A stretch of DNA of 64,000 nucleotides from Bacillota bacterium (GCA_017459895.1 JAFUCA010000001.1:31619-95618); one strand, 5' to 3'; counted from the stretch's first letter, positions 17,725-27,753 are shown. The notes: generated by a model not told the origin, from the sequence alone. Program-made: numbers and translations.

Positions 17725-18348
17725 TCAGATGCAGTCGCAGCAGCAGTCGGCGCAGATGTAGCACTGCAGGGCCTGGCAGCAAAGGTCATCGTTGCTGCGG
17801 TTATAGCCCCGGTTCATCGCGTTGTTCTGGTACTGCTGGCCGCGGCCGACCAGAGAGTTCAGGTGCTGGCGATACTCAAAATTGGACGGCTCCATGTTGA
17901 CAGCCGCCTGCAGGTTGCTGACCGCCTCGTCGTACCAGCCTTTGCGGGAGGCAACGACGCCGTTCAGAAAATACCATTCGGCGCTGCGGTCCCCGGTCTG
18001 ATTCAGGATATCCTCGGCTGCGCCCAGATTGCCGGCATCGATGCTGCGGCGAACCTGCTGATAATCGGCCGAGCTGTATGAACCGCCGCCGTAACCGCCG
18101 GAGCTGCCGTAATCGTAACCGGAACCGCCGTAACCGCCCTGCCCGGAGCTGTAGCCGGAGCCGCTGCGCATCCGCATGATCGTATCGTAAGCCTCGTTGA
18201 TCTCGGCCAGTTTGTCCTCCGCCAGGTCAGCGAGGGGGTTGTCCTGGTACCGGTCCGGATGGTACTTCTTGACCAGTTCCTTGTATGCGGTTTTGATCTG
18301 CTCGTCAGTGGCGTTTTCGGAAACGCCGAGAACTTCATATGGGTTCAT
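17725..18348 (-). CDS. DnaJ-domain protein with Cys-rich tail
   Basis: 207 aa. The J-domain is at residues 1-62 with the HPD tripeptide (KKYHPDRY) needed to stimulate DnaK. A Gly/Tyr/Ser-rich linker (about 66-100) and TPR-like helices (about 105-180) follow. The end holds a tail with eight cysteines in 18 residues, possibly metal-binding or membrane-associating. Not a full DnaJ, since the zinc finger and substrate domains are absent. Grouped with a DUF5685 protein and a membrane protein. Confidence 0.85.
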   Translation of the reverse strand: MNPYEVLGVSENATDEQIKTAYKELVKKYHPDRYQDNPLADLAEDKLAEINEAYDTIMRMRSGSGYSSGQGGYGGSGYDYGSSGGYGGGSYSSADYQQVRRSIDAGNLGAAEDILNQTGDRSAEWYFLNGVVASRKGWYDEAVSNLQAAVNMEPSNFEYRQHLNSLVGRGQQYQNNAMNRGYNRSNDDLCCQALQCYICADCCCDCI

Positions 18349-18362
18349 TCTTTTCTCCTTTT

Positions 18363-19304
18363 TCAGAGTCTGGTGCGCCCGTGCTTATCCGGCAGGATCC
18401 TGCGCAGGACCTCGTCGGTTCTGCGGTTCAGCCCGAAGTAGATTACATTTTCTATGATACCAGAATTTTTCTTAATATCAAGAGCTTCCAGGGATTCCCC
18501 CAGGACCGCCAGGTAGTGGTAGAGGTTGAAACGGAGCCGTTCGTCGATCCGTGCCCGGAACTGCCCGGGGGTCTCCTCCGCGTTCTCCTTGCCGGCCCGG
18601 TAGCCGAACCGCGTCAGCAGCGGATTGTAGGTGCCGGCTTCCAGATTCTCCTCGATGTCGTCCGCCGCGTCGATCAGGTAAATCCACTTGCCTAAATGAT
18701 ACCCTGCTTTTGCAAAGGTTTCGTGAAGACCGGCTTTTTTTTCGGAATCCGCGTCCTCGTCTTCCAGACCGTACAGGAAGGCAGCGCCCTCGCGGAAGAT
18801 CACGTCCATCACCTGCGCGAAGCCTTCGGCAACCCGGTCGATGCTGTCGCAGCCTTCCCGTTCCAGGGCGTTCAGCGCATCCAGGTGTTCTCCGATCCCC
18901 TTGCAAAGGGCTGGATGTTTCTTTTGCAGTTTTCGCCAGGTGCCCCGAAACGCGGCCAGGCCAGCCTTTGCAGAATTCCTGCCGTCGTCCTGCACGTCGT
19001 CCAGCAGCTTGTACCAGGCCAGGATCAGCATCAGATCGCCGGCATACTCGATGGCGCGGCACCGGATCACGGTCTTGCGCTTGATGTGATGAACGACGCA
19101 GTGCTCCTGCACCGGGGCGTCCGGCTCGGGGTCGACGCAGGCCAGCAGCAGCGCGATGAACGCCGCGTCATAGCTGAGCACCATCCGGGGCAGCTGCCCG
19201 TAGGTCTTGCCGATGTACTTGCAGATGCCGCAGTAGTAGCCGGTGTAAATCTCGTATTCGCGAACCTTCAGCTCGCCCTTGTCGGGAATGACGTATCCTA
19301 GCAT
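18363..19304 (-). CDS. DUF5685 family protein
   Basis: 313 aa, alpha-helical. The N-terminal YYCGICKYIGKTYG, the HH in the CVVHHIKRK segment and the paired aspartates (LLDDVQDD and IDAADDIEEN) match the DUF5685 group that sits beside J-domain genes in Clostridia. The acidic pairs recall metal-binding helical enzymes, but no activity is known. Ends 14 bp before the J-domain start on the same strand; likely the first gene of a three-gene operon. Confidence 0.75.
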   Translation of the reverse strand: MLGYVIPDKGELKVREYEIYTGYYCGICKYIGKTYGQLPRMVLSYDAAFIALLLACVDPEPDAPVQEHCVVHHIKRKTVIRCRAIEYAGDLMLILAWYKLLDDVQDDGRNSAKAGLAAFRGTWRKLQKKHPALCKGIGEHLDALNALEREGCDSIDRVAEGFAQVMDVIFREGAAFLYGLEDEDADSEKKAGLHETFAKAGYHLGKWIYLIDAADDIEENLEAGTYNPLLTRFGYRAGKENAEETPGQFRARIDERLRFNLYHYLAVLGESLEALDIKKNSGIIENVIYFGLNRRTDEVLRRILPDKHGRTRL

Positions 19305-19859
19305 ATTGCCTCCAGCCTTGGATTGGTGAGTTTATCTTACGATAGATCGTGATTTTTTGCAATGGCGCGGGAGGGAGGTTGGGGGTTCGGAGGCCGGCGG
19401 GCGCGATTATGTATGCGTCCGCTTATTAGGGTGCACTTCGCGCGCTTCACGCTCTTCACGCGCTTCGCCTGCCGCCAGCCTACCACCAGATCCGAAAACC
19501 CGCTCGATATGGTAGGGAGCTACCATATTCGATCGAAAACCGCGATATATGGTAGGAGGGAGGGGCTCTGGCCTCACGGCGGAGCAAATCTGTCCGAAAG
19601 TAAGTCGAAGCAACAACAAGATCGTTCTGTTTAAGGCGAGCCTCACTCACGGTACACCTCAGTTCCTACCACCAGATTCGAAAACCCGCGCAATATGGTA
19701 GGGAGCTACCATATCGTGCAGAACTTCGGAAATTATGGTAGCGAGCACGCCCGCCATTGAAACTGCGGCGGCGAGGGGATGACGCGTTCGGAGATTCTGT
19801 GTTAAAATATTTACGATGGAAGCCAAAGTTGAAAGCGAAGTGAGCAAAGGTGGGAGACC
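19305..19859. repeat. Hairpin-repeat islands, CTACCATA family (two loci, four units)
   Basis: Locus one has units 19480-19515 and 19520-19555; locus two has 19666-19701 and 19706-19741. Every unit is 36 bp, starts CTACCA and ends TATGGTAG, and the two units of a locus are separated by the 4-bp GGAG. The first units of the two loci are nearly identical; the second units differ more. Matching loci lie at 35980-36056 and 36155-36231. No gene is evident between 19305 and 19859. Confidence 0.85.
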
Positions 19860-21443
19860 ATGAACCAATACATACAACTTGCGGCTTTTGCTCTGCAAAG
19901 GCTGGAGAGCGAGGGTTTCGAGGCGTTTCTGGTGGGCGGCTGCGTGCGGGAGGCGCTGCGGGCCGAGCTGGGACAGAGTACCAGCCTGCCGGAGGTTCCG
20001 GATGCGGGACAGAACCCCGGCCAGGAATCGGCGCTCGATAGCAGCCTGCCGGCGACCGATATTGACATCACGACCAATGCGCTTCCGGAAGAGATCTGCC
20101 GGGTGTTCAGCGATCTGGCGGTGATCGAAACCGGGATCAAACACGGTACGGTGACGGTGCTGGTTCCCGCCTGTCCGGCGTCTGCGGATCCGCCGGAGGG
20201 GAATCCGGCCTGCGCTGCCGATGCTGCCGCTGCCGACTCTTTTGCTGTCGCTCCCGGCGGCGTCTCCGACCCCACAGAGAAACTGCCCCGCCGGCCCATT
20301 GAAATCACCACCTACCGGGTGGACGGCGCGTACTCCGACGGGCGCCATCCGGATCAGGTCCGGTTTGTTACGTCCTTGAAGGAGGACCTGCGCCGCAGAG
20401 ATTTCACAGTAAATGCACTGGCGATGAACCTGCGGGGGGAACTGGCCGATCCCTTCGGAGGTCGGGCGGATCTGGAGGCGGGGACCATCCGGGCGGTCGG
20501 CGATGCAGAGGCTCGTTTTCGGGAAGACGGACTGAGGATTCTGCGGGCACTGCGATTCGCGGCAGTGTTGGACTATGAGATCGAACCACAGACCGAAGCG
20601 GCGCTGAAGCGGTGCGCGCCCTTGCTGGAGGAGATCTCTGCGGAGAGAATTTTCGCGGAACTGAAGAAACTGGTCTGCGGCGGCGCCGCCGGGCGGGTGG
20701 TCCGCCGTTATGCAGATGTGCTCGCCGTCATCATCCCGCAGATGGCGCCGATGAAAGGATTCCGACAGAACAATCCCTATCACAAATACGATGTACTGGA
20801 GCACTGCGTCCGGGCGATGGAGGCGGTGCGGCCGGAGCGGGCTCCTGGGGAGGACGCGGCGCCGGGATACTGCATGAAGCTGGCGGCGTTGCTCCATGAC
20901 ATCGGAAAGCCAGGGACCTATTCCGTTGACGAGAATGGCATCGGACATTTCTACGGCCATCCCCAGGAGGGGGCGGTCATCGTCCGTCAGGTCATGAAAA
21001 GGCTGAAGGCGGACCGGTTCACATCCGAGCGCATGGAAACGCTGGTCCGGTATCACGACCTGGTATTTCAGGAGGATGACCGGCTGCTTAAACGCTGGAT
21101 GAACCGGTACTCTCCGCAGGTGCTTCTGGAAATTCTGGAGATCAAACGGGCGGACAATATTGCCACAGGGAATGTGTCGCAGGAGCTGCTGGATAAGTTC
21201 GACCGGATCGAGCAGCGGATTCGAAGCATCCGAAGGGAAGCGGCCGGAGGACGGGACTGCTTTGCCATCCGCGATCTGGCGGTGAACGGACGGGATCTGA
21301 TGGAAGCAGGTTTTCCCGAAGGGCCGGAGATCGGCCGGATCCTCCAGACTTTGCTGGAGGAAGTTATCGACGGGCAGCTGCCCAATGAGAGGCAGGCGCT
21401 GCTGGATCGGGCTGCTGATTGCAGTTTCCCTCCGGCAGAGTGA
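19860..21443 (+). CDS. cca: CCA tRNA nucleotidyltransferase with HD domain
   Basis: Adds or repairs the 3' CCA of tRNAs. 527 aa, longer than usual. The nucleotidyltransferase core has FLVGGCVRE and the acidic pair of TDIDITT, then RRRDFTVNALAMN and a fold-typical helical body. An HD phosphohydrolase domain (LLHDIGKP ... YHDL) follows. Two low-complexity inserts, at about residues 40-65 and 103-140, interrupt the catalytic domain and account for the extra length. AAAGGTGGGAG precedes the ATG at 19860. Confidence 0.92.
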   Translation: MNQYIQLAAFALQRLESEGFEAFLVGGCVREALRAELGQSTSLPEVPDAGQNPGQESALDSSLPATDIDITTNALPEEICRVFSDLAVIETGIKHGTVTVLVPACPASADPPEGNPACAADAAAADSFAVAPGGVSDPTEKLPRRPIEITTYRVDGAYSDGRHPDQVRFVTSLKEDLRRRDFTVNALAMNLRGELADPFGGRADLEAGTIRAVGDAEARFREDGLRILRALRFAAVLDYEIEPQTEAALKRCAPLLEEISAERIFAELKKLVCGGAAGRVVRRYADVLAVIIPQMAPMKGFRQNNPYHKYDVLEHCVRAMEAVRPERAPGEDAAPGYCMKLAALLHDIGKPGTYSVDENGIGHFYGHPQEGAVIVRQVMKRLKADRFTSERMETLVRYHDLVFQEDDRLLKRWMNRYSPQVLLEILEIKRADNIATGNVSQELLDKFDRIEQRIRSIRREAAGGRDCFAIRDLAVNGRDLMEAGFPEGPEIGRILQTLLEEVIDGQLPNERQALLDRAADCSFPPAE

Positions 21444-21772
21444 TTTTCTGCAACAGGGCAAGGAAATCCGGGGGCGATTCAGCGTTTATGGCGCCGAGAA
21501 TTCCCCTGCATTGCAGTTCTTCTCAAAAAAATACAGAATCAACAACGAAATGCCGATTCTGTTGCAGTTTTTAGTTTTCAAAGAGCATCGTCTGCAATTT
21601 AGGCCTTCAAACGGGGTGTGCACCGCTCATCATGCACCGGGTTGATGCAGATTTTGCGATTTTTCCAAGCGATCTGCAGCACCTGTGTCAGCGCCAGCGC
21701 ATTGATATCCGAACCGAACTGCAGCGCGAAGGCCGGCGCAGATCCATGCAGCCCTGCAATCCAGCCACAGCC
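21444..21772. other. Intergenic region with repeated CTGCAA/TTGCAG words
   Basis: No convincing gene. CTGCAA or its complement TTGCAG occurs at about 21449, 21513, 21562 and 21592, and an 8-bp stem ACAGAATC/GATTCTGT lies within. It resembles the hairpin islands in flavour, but I could not define equal-length units. It lies between convergent genes. Confidence 0.45.
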
Positions 21773-23008
21773 TCACAGCCCGATCTTCAGAAGTTCCACA
21801 AACTGTTTCGCGGTACGGGGGCTGCGTCCGTTTCTGCGGATGGCGTGAGCCTCGGCCCGGCGAATCAGTTCCTCCTCCGGTAGATCCACGCCGTATTCGG
21901 ACGCCAGCGAACGGACGATGTCCAGGTATTCGTCTTTGGATGGCTTGCTGAAGGTGATGGTCAGTCCGAAGCGGGCGGCCAGACTCATGGTCTCCTGCAT
22001 CGTGTCGTTGACGTGCAGCTCATCCCCCGACCGGTCGGCGAAGGTCTCCTTCACGAGGTGACGCCGGTTGCTGGTCGCGTAGATCACCGTATTGCCGCCG
22101 CACCCGGCCACACTGCCCTCCAGCGTCGCCTTCAGAGCGGAGAAATTGTCATCGTTGCCCGAGAAACTAAGATCGTCAATAAACAATATGAACTTCAGGG
22201 GATTCGAAGCCAGCTCTTCCATGACATCCGGGATCTGATAGAGCTGGTTTTTCTTCACTTCGATGATGCGCAGGCCCCGGTCCGCGTATTCCAGCGCCAC
22301 CGCCTTGATGGTGGAGCTTTTGCCCGTGCCGGCGTCCCCGTACAGCAGCATATTGCTGGCTCCGGTTCCGTCCAGCAGCGCCTCGGTATTCCGCAGGATC
22401 AGTCCGCGTTCCCTCTCGTATCCGAAGAGCTGCCGCAAAGGCTGGACATCCGGGTGGGCGACCGGCGTGATCTTGCCCCCGGAGATCCGGAAGAACCGGT
22501 AGTCCGCATACATCCCGTATCCTGTCACCGGAATCTGCTCCAGTTTGGTCATAAAATCGCTGATCAAATACAGGTTGCTATTGGTCCAGGAGGGAAGGAA
22601 TCCGTCGTAACCGATGGCGCTTTTAACCTCCGTGCAGCTGAGCCCGGCCAGATCCTGCAGGGCGTTCAGTTCCCGGCGGGCAGCCTCCCGGATCTCATCG
22701 GACAGAAGTTTTTCTGCTTCCATCGCCTGCACGTAGAAGTTGTCATCCGAGAGGACCAGCTGGCGAATGTATTCGCTCAGGTCGGACCCGTGCGGGTAAA
22801 GGCTGGTCAGCACATCGCTGTACAGGCGGACCATATCGCCGTCCGCATCCGAGCCGCGGGCGGTGCCCTCGTCTTCGGCTGCTCCAGCCTTTGCATCCAG
22901 TGCTGCGAGGAGCCTGCGCAGCCCCGCGATGACCGGATCCTGCTTCAGCGCGCTGAACACCGTCAGAGAGTCAATGTTCAATTGATATTCCAGAAATGAT
23001 TTTTCCAT
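21773..23008 (-). CDS. DUF815-family AAA+ ATPase
   Basis: 411 aa. Walker A GDAGTGKSS, Walker B ILFIDDLSF and a sensor-like ATSNRR segment identify the DUF815 group of AAA+ proteins, single-ring ATPases of unknown job that are common in bacteria. The N-terminal 200 residues are helical and acidic. A low-complexity acidic patch is near residues 40-58. Starts are divergent from the XpaC-like gene. A role in protein or membrane remodelling is only a guess. Confidence 0.82.
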   Translation of the reverse strand: MEKSFLEYQLNIDSLTVFSALKQDPVIAGLRRLLAALDAKAGAAEDEGTARGSDADGDMVRLYSDVLTSLYPHGSDLSEYIRQLVLSDDNFYVQAMEAEKLLSDEIREAARRELNALQDLAGLSCTEVKSAIGYDGFLPSWTNSNLYLISDFMTKLEQIPVTGYGMYADYRFFRISGGKITPVAHPDVQPLRQLFGYERERGLILRNTEALLDGTGASNMLLYGDAGTGKSSTIKAVALEYADRGLRIIEVKKNQLYQIPDVMEELASNPLKFILFIDDLSFSGNDDNFSALKATLEGSVAGCGGNTVIYATSNRRHLVKETFADRSGDELHVNDTMQETMSLAARFGLTITFSKPSKDEYLDIVRSLASEYGVDLPEEELIRRAEAHAIRRNGRSPRTAKQFVELLKIGL

Positions 23009-23141
23009 GGAGTCACCTCATCTTTAACACGTCAAGTATACTCGTTTCCGGACGTACGCGCAAGGTTGTCGTCGGGCGGCTTCCCTGCTATAATAACTTT
23101 GCGGAGAAATCGAAATACTAAGAAAGCCCGGTAGGAAAGCC

Positions 23142-24179
23142 ATGAAAAATCTATATTATAATGACAAGAAACTAAAACAGATCAAGAACAAGCGGACTCA
23201 GAAGACGAAGCGGGTCTGGGGATGGATCCTGACGGTACTGGGCGCGCTGGAGCTTCCCACCGCGGTCGCGGCGCTGGACGCTTCCGCTCTCATAAGCCCG
23301 CTGATCTTCCTCATCCCCGGAATCATTCTTCTTATGCTCGCCAGAAAGCAGGTCCGCAAATGGGATCGGTACGAGGCGATCATCGACAACCGGGGCAATA
23401 CGCCGATCTCGCTGATCGCAAAGAAGATGGGGCTGTCCGAGAAGACGGTCTATTCCGATCTGCAGACCATGATCCACAGCGATTTCTTCATCGGGCCGAA
23501 TTACAACATCGAAGCCTATATCGACGCGGAACATGACATGCTGGTCATGGCCTCCGGAGGCCAGCCTTTGCGTCCGGTTCCGGATGTTCCGAAGGAAGAA
23601 CCGAAGCAGGAACAGGCTCAGCCCCAGGCGGAAGAAGCACCGGATGCCCAGTTCGAAAAAGAACCGCAGGCCGCCCAGGAGGAGCTTTCGGATCTGGAGA
23701 TGATCCGCCGGGCGATTGCCGAGACATCGGACGATGAGGTGCGGGGATATCTCTACGGCCTGGAGGGCTCGGTGCGCCGGATCGATGAACGGCTGCAGAG
23801 CAGACCGGAGCTGGCGGAGAAGATGAGCATCAAGCGGCTCTACAAATACTATCTGCCCCAGATCCTGGAGCTGATCCGCAAGTACCAGGCGCCGGATACG
23901 CCGGCGGACATCAAGAAACAGATCCGGGACGCCCTCGGCACCAGCGCCAACGCGCTGTCCAACATCGAGGCGGATCTGCTGGAGAGAGATCAGATGGATG
24001 CGGAAGTGGACATCGAGGTGCTGAAGAACATGTTCGCCCAGGACGGGCTTCTGGGACGTCAGGGCGCTCCGAAACCAGGCGCGGCGAAACAGGGCGCGGC
24101 GAAGCCGAGCGCTCCGAAACCAGGCGCGGTGAAACAGGGCGTAGCGCAGCAGGGTGAGGTGCAAAATGCGGTTAAATAA
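23142..24179 (+). CDS. XpaC-like 5-bromo-4-chloroindolyl phosphate hydrolysis family protein
   Basis: 345 aa. Two hydrophobic helices at about 26-70, a winged-helix-like section (ISLIAKKMGLSEKTVYSDLQTM) and a Gln/Glu/Pro-rich linker precede a helical XpaC-type domain (about 185-310). The tail is a degenerate repeat of GAPKPGAAKQGAAKP. In other Firmicutes XpaC proteins sit beside TelA-type toxic-anion resistance genes; none is present here. The 3' end overlaps rluB by 14 bp, implying coupled translation. Confidence 0.7.
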   Translation: MKNLYYNDKKLKQIKNKRTQKTKRVWGWILTVLGALELPTAVAALDASALISPLIFLIPGIILLMLARKQVRKWDRYEAIIDNRGNTPISLIAKKMGLSEKTVYSDLQTMIHSDFFIGPNYNIEAYIDAEHDMLVMASGGQPLRPVPDVPKEEPKQEQAQPQAEEAPDAQFEKEPQAAQEELSDLEMIRRAIAETSDDEVRGYLYGLEGSVRRIDERLQSRPELAEKMSIKRLYKYYLPQILELIRKYQAPDTPADIKKQIRDALGTSANALSNIEADLLERDQMDAEVDIEVLKNMFAQDGLLGRQGAPKPGAAKQGAAKPSAPKPGAVKQGVAQQGEVQNAVK

Positions 24180-24870
24180 GTACATCGCCTCCGCAGGGAT
24201 CTGCAGCCGGCGAAAGGCGGATGAGCTGATCGCCGCGGGAAATGTGAAAATCAACGGCGCGGTCATGCGCGAGATGGGATACGACGTGCAGGAAAGCGAT
24301 CAGGTGTCGGTGAACGGTCAAATGATCGAGGCTGCCGGCCGCAAGGTGTACGTGGCGGTCAACAAGCCGAAGGGTTACATCACATCGATGAGCGATGAGC
24401 GGGACCGGGCTACCGTCGCGGAGCTGGTGAAGGACATCCCGGAGCGGCTGTTCCCCGTGGGACGGCTGGATTACAATACCACGGGCCTGCTGCTGATGAC
24501 CAACGACGGGGATCTGGCGTACCGGCTGACCCACCCGAAGCACGAAGTCTACAAGACCTATGTGGCGATGGTCTCCGGGGTCGTATCCGATGCGCGCCTG
24601 GCGAAGCTACGGAAGGGCGTGGACATCGGCGGGTTTGTCACATCGCCGGCGAAGGTGCGGGTCATCAAACAGAATCCCCGCTCTGCCACCGTCGAGATCT
24701 CCATCCGCGAGGGCAAAAACCGGCAGGTGCGGAAGATGTTCGCCGCCGTCGGAAACAAGGTGATCGAGCTGGAACGCATCGCCATCGGCGAGATCCGGCT
24801 GGGGCACATGCAGCAGGGCCACTACCGCAAGCTGACCCGCCGGGAGATCGAGTACCTGACGAACATCTGA
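24166..24870 (+). CDS. rluB: 23S rRNA pseudouridine synthase, RluB/RsuA family
   Basis: 234 aa. The N-terminal S4 RNA-binding domain (MRLNKYIASAGICSRRKADE) is followed by the pseudouridine-synthase core with catalytic Asp in GRLDYNTTGLLL and the C-terminal KNRQVRKMF motif. It isomerises a uridine in large-subunit rRNA helix 89-90 in homologues. ATG at 24166 lies inside the end of the XpaC-like gene, with GGTGAGG as ribosome site. Exact target uridine not determinable here. Confidence 0.9.
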   Translation: MRLNKYIASAGICSRRKADELIAAGNVKINGAVMREMGYDVQESDQVSVNGQMIEAAGRKVYVAVNKPKGYITSMSDERDRATVAELVKDIPERLFPVGRLDYNTTGLLLMTNDGDLAYRLTHPKHEVYKTYVAMVSGVVSDARLAKLRKGVDIGGFVTSPAKVRVIKQNPRSATVEISIREGKNRQVRKMFAAVGNKVIELERIAIGEIRLGHMQQGHYRKLTRREIEYLTNI

Positions 24871-24888
24871 CACAGAATTTCATACAAA

Positions 24889-24935
24889 AAACGAAACAGC
24901 ACTGCGAATTACAAAACCGCGCAGTGCTGTTTCAG
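24889..24935. terminator. Bidirectional terminator between rluB and kal
   Basis: A 12-bp perfect stem, AACAGCACTGCG with CGCAGTGCTGTT, encloses a 13-nt loop. A-rich sequence on the left and TTTC on the right could serve both converging genes. Confidence 0.75.
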
Positions 24936-24956
24936 AGAAGAAGTAGTCAAACGTAA

Positions 24957-25346
24957 TTATTTTCTCTTCGCTTCCTTCGGGGTAACGCAGATGCCCTTCG
25001 CTCTGGCAACGACGATCGGCTCCTCGAGGAAATCCGCTGCGGACGGGCTGATGTCCGGACGTGCCGCAACGACCTTTCTCGCTTCGAAGACCATCTTTCT
25101 GGATGTGTTTCCGAACTCTGTGATCTCGCCGTAAGCTTCGATGTAGTCGCCGGCATAGGTCGGAGCCAGGAATTCAACTTCGTCATATCTGAGGAACAGA
25201 CCCTCGTCTCCGTCGGCCTTGATCAGCAGCTCGGTCGCAACGTCGCCGAACAGGTGAACCATGTGAGCGCCATCCACCAGGCTGCCGCCGTAGTGAGCAT
25301 CTTTGTGGGACATACGTAATCTTAAAGTCGATGTGATTTTTTCCAT
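24957..25346 (-). CDS. kal: 3-Aminobutyryl-CoA ammonia-lyase
   Basis: 129 aa hotdog-fold enzyme of the lysine fermentation pathway that removes ammonia from L-3-aminobutyryl-CoA to give crotonyl-CoA. Length and the stretches [23 protein letters not shown] and [20 protein letters not shown] (quoted in part: [22 protein letters not shown]) fit known Kal proteins. Start at 25346 follows AAAAAAGGAG. It is transcribed away from the rest of the pathway genes from its own σ54-type promoter at 25407-25421, so it shares their control although it sits on the other strand. Confidence 0.85.
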   Translation of the reverse strand: MEKITSTLRLRMSHKDAHYGGSLVDGAHMVHLFGDVATELLIKADGDEGLFLRYDEVEFLAPTYAGDYIEAYGEITEFGNTSRKMVFEARKVVAARPDISPSAADFLEEPIVVARAKGICVTPKEAKRK

Positions 25347-25406
25347 TTGGGATCTCCTTTTTTGTATTGGTAATGTATTATCGTTTTCACCTGATTTTAA
25401 TATATT

Positions 25407-25421
25407 GCAAACGCCATGCCA
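25407..25421 (-). promoter_or_regulatory. σ54 (RpoN) promoter of kal
   Basis: On the minus strand the sequence TGGCATGGCGTTTGC has GG and GC exactly at -24/-12 spacing, close to the consensus TGGCAC-N5-TTGC. It lies 60 bp ahead of the kal start. Confidence 0.85.
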
Positions 25422-25448
25422 ATGGTTTATCATTGAAAACAGGAAAGA

Positions 25449-25480
25449 ATGAACCGTTTGCGGTTCGCAGACGGAACCGG
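25449..25480. promoter_or_regulatory. Candidate enhancer dyad between kal and its regulator
   Basis: ATGAACCGTTTGCGGTTCGC (25449-25468) holds the dyad GAACCG-N4-CGGTTC, and a third half-site GGAACCGG follows. A copy differing at two of 20 bases is found at 28049-28068 upstream of kdd. Its position ahead of a σ54 promoter makes it the likely binding site of the adjacent activator. Confidence 0.7.
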
Positions 25481-25554
25481 GGGTGTGCGTTTTGTGTTCG
25501 CGCCCTCCGCAGGGAATGGTGCATTGGATCCGGAGAAAGAGGAGAAGCAGAACA

Positions 25555-27633
25555 ATGGAACAGAACTATGGAATCGACCGGGTGGTCTCTCCGCCCCAGG
25601 TGTTTCCGGCAGCCGCATGGGAACTGGACAACAGCAGAGAGCTGCGCAGAGGGGAGATCCGGGTCAGCCTGCGCAGGATTCACATCGAGGGGACCAGCTT
25701 CCGCCAGATGTGCCAGAGCGCGGGAAGCGACGAGGATCTGCTCAAGGAGAAGATCATCGACATCGTCATGGCCCGGGGGAAGCTGCACAATCCCATGACG
25801 GACACGGGGGGCGTGCTCTACGGAGTGATCGAGGAGATCGACCCGGACTACGAAAACACGGCGGGATTTGCGGTGGGGGACGAGGTCTTCTGCAACGCGT
25901 CACTGGCGGGCGTGCCCATGAAGATCACCCGGGTGACCCACGTGGACCCGGTCTATCCCCAGATCGAGGCGGAGGGCTACGCGATCCTGCTTCCCGGCGT
26001 GCCCATCCTGAAGAAGCCGGCGGATCTGCCGGTGGATCTGCTCCTGTTCATCTTCAACGAATCCGGGACGATATATAATGTAAGCAAGGAAGCAGCCGGC
26101 AAGAACTGCTTCGCGGTCATCGGCAACAGCCAGATCATGACCCTGCTCTACGGCTACACCATTCGCCGCGCAGCCGGAGCCGAGGCGCAGATCTACTGCC
26201 TGCTGGACCGCAACACAGAGCCGCTGTTTCAGGGCGAGAAGATGCAAAGGCTGGTGGAGCAGGTGTTCACCAAGGTGGATCACATGAACATGCTGCGGCC
26301 GGTCACCTGTCTCAAAAAGCTGGAGCCCTATCCCCAAATGGACCTTTCGGTCAACTGCGTCGACATTCCCGGCTCGGAGACGATCAACGTCGTAGCCACC
26401 CGGTCGGGGGGCACGGTTGTCTTTGCCAACTTCATCAGCAATTACAACATGGCGCTGTACATCACGGAGGCGGTATCCAGAGACCTGAAGATCATGTGCG
26501 CGGACGGCTACATCAATGAGTACGCCGACTTCGATTTCGAGCTGGTCCGGGAGCTGGCGCCCTTCATCGAAGGCGGCCTCGTCCGAAGAGACCAGCGCCG
26601 CAGCCGCAGCCGGCAGTCGATCTACGAGAAGGAGCTCCACGAGATCTACCGCCTGCAGAATCTGTCCGTCACGAAGGACCTCGTGGTTTCCAGCGCGAAG
26701 ATGAACGCGGTCATTGAGGATGCGATCACCGTAGCCAAGTACGACTGCAACGTGCTTATCACCGGAGATACCGGCGTCGGCAAGGAGCGGATCGCCAGCC
26801 TCATTCAGAAAAACAGCACCCGGAAGATGTACCCCTACCTGAAGATCAACTGTGCCTCCATCGCGCCGAACCTGATGGAGTCGGAATTCTTCGGCTATGA
26901 GAAGGGCGCGTTCACCGGCGCCGATGCCAGAGGCAAGAAGGGTCTGTTCGAGACGGCGGACAATGGAGTGATCTTTCTCGACGAGGTGGGAGAGCTGCCG
27001 CTGGATATGCAGGCCAAGCTGCTGCGGGTCATCCAGGACGGGGAGTTCCTGCGGGTCGGCGGGACCGTACCTATCAAAACCAATGTCCGGATCCTCTCCG
27101 CGACCAACCGCCGCCTGGAGGATATGGTGGAGGCAAAGAACTTCCGCCGCGACCTCTACTACCGGCTGAACGTCTTCCCCATCAACATTCCGCCTCTGTC
27201 CGAGCGCCGGGACGACATCCCCGCCCTGATCGAGTACTTCATCGGCCAGTACAATGAGAAGTTCGGCATGAACAAGTACATCGATGATGACGCGGTGGAC
27301 TATCTGTCCGGCCTCAGCTGGCCCGGCAACATCCGGGAGCTGGAGAATGTCATGCAAAGGCTGATGATCTCCAGCAAAAACGACAACATCACGATGATGG
27401 ACGTGCTGAAGGAAATGGACGAATCGGTCATCGGAAGCGTGCAGCTGCCGGCGGCGAAGCAGACCCTCCCGGAGGAGGGCGGCGTGGATCTGTCTCAGAT
27501 GATGGACGCCTTTGAGAAGGAACTGATCCGAACCGCCTGGGAGGAGCACGGCTCCACCCGCAAGGCCGCGAAGGCCCTGGGGATCAGCCAGACCCAGTTC
27601 GTCCGCAAAAAGAACAAATACGGATTGGAGTAA
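25555..27633 (+). CDS. σ54-dependent activator with a Kdd-like sensor domain
   Basis: 692 aa. Residues 1 to about 350 resemble the 3,5-diaminohexanoate dehydrogenase encoded by kdd nearby: similar openings (G..RVVSPPQV versus GTHRVISPEGI), the [12 protein letters not shown] / NPWTGSGGMLIG pair and the same overall length. The dinucleotide-binding glycine motif is lost (IGNSQIM at about 189-195 in place of IGGGGKSG), so it probably binds but does not oxidise the ligand. Residues about 375-620 are an AAA+ σ54 domain with Walker A GDTGVGKE (404-411) and GAFTGA (451-456). The last 40 residues are a Fis-type helix-turn-helix. ATG at 25555 after GAGGAG. Predicted to activate kal and kdd-kam. Confidence 0.9.
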   Translation: MEQNYGIDRVVSPPQVFPAAAWELDNSRELRRGEIRVSLRRIHIEGTSFRQMCQSAGSDEDLLKEKIIDIVMARGKLHNPMTDTGGVLYGVIEEIDPDYENTAGFAVGDEVFCNASLAGVPMKITRVTHVDPVYPQIEAEGYAILLPGVPILKKPADLPVDLLLFIFNESGTIYNVSKEAAGKNCFAVIGNSQIMTLLYGYTIRRAAGAEAQIYCLLDRNTEPLFQGEKMQRLVEQVFTKVDHMNMLRPVTCLKKLEPYPQMDLSVNCVDIPGSETINVVATRSGGTVVFANFISNYNMALYITEAVSRDLKIMCADGYINEYADFDFELVRELAPFIEGGLVRRDQRRSRSRQSIYEKELHEIYRLQNLSVTKDLVVSSAKMNAVIEDAITVAKYDCNVLITGDTGVGKERIASLIQKNSTRKMYPYLKINCASIAPNLMESEFFGYEKGAFTGADARGKKGLFETADNGVIFLDEVGELPLDMQAKLLRVIQDGEFLRVGGTVPIKTNVRILSATNRRLEDMVEAKNFRRDLYYRLNVFPINIPPLSERRDDIPALIEYFIGQYNEKFGMNKYIDDDAVDYLSGLSWPGNIRELENVMQRLMISSKNDNITMMDVLKEMDESVIGSVQLPAAKQTLPEEGGVDLSQMMDAFEKELIRTAWEEHGSTRKAAKALGISQTQFVRKKNKYGLE

Positions 27634-27661
27634 TCGGGATGGCCGGGCCCGCGGGACGCGG

Positions 27662-27753
27662 ATTTGTACCTAAACCGGACTTCGGCTTATTATTTACAAA
27701 AGCTGGCGGGGAAATTTGTACCTAAACCGCGGTTTGAGATGAATATTTACAAT
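27662..27753. repeat. Two 39-bp hairpin units, ATTTGTA family
   Basis: Units 27662-27700 and about 27714-27752 each begin ATTTGTACCTAAACC and end ATTTACAA. Related words (GATTGTAAAACCGCG at about 27851 and TTTTGTACAATCCGCGC at about 27904) lie further on. Either a member of the hairpin islands or part of the kdd enhancer. Confidence 0.65.
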
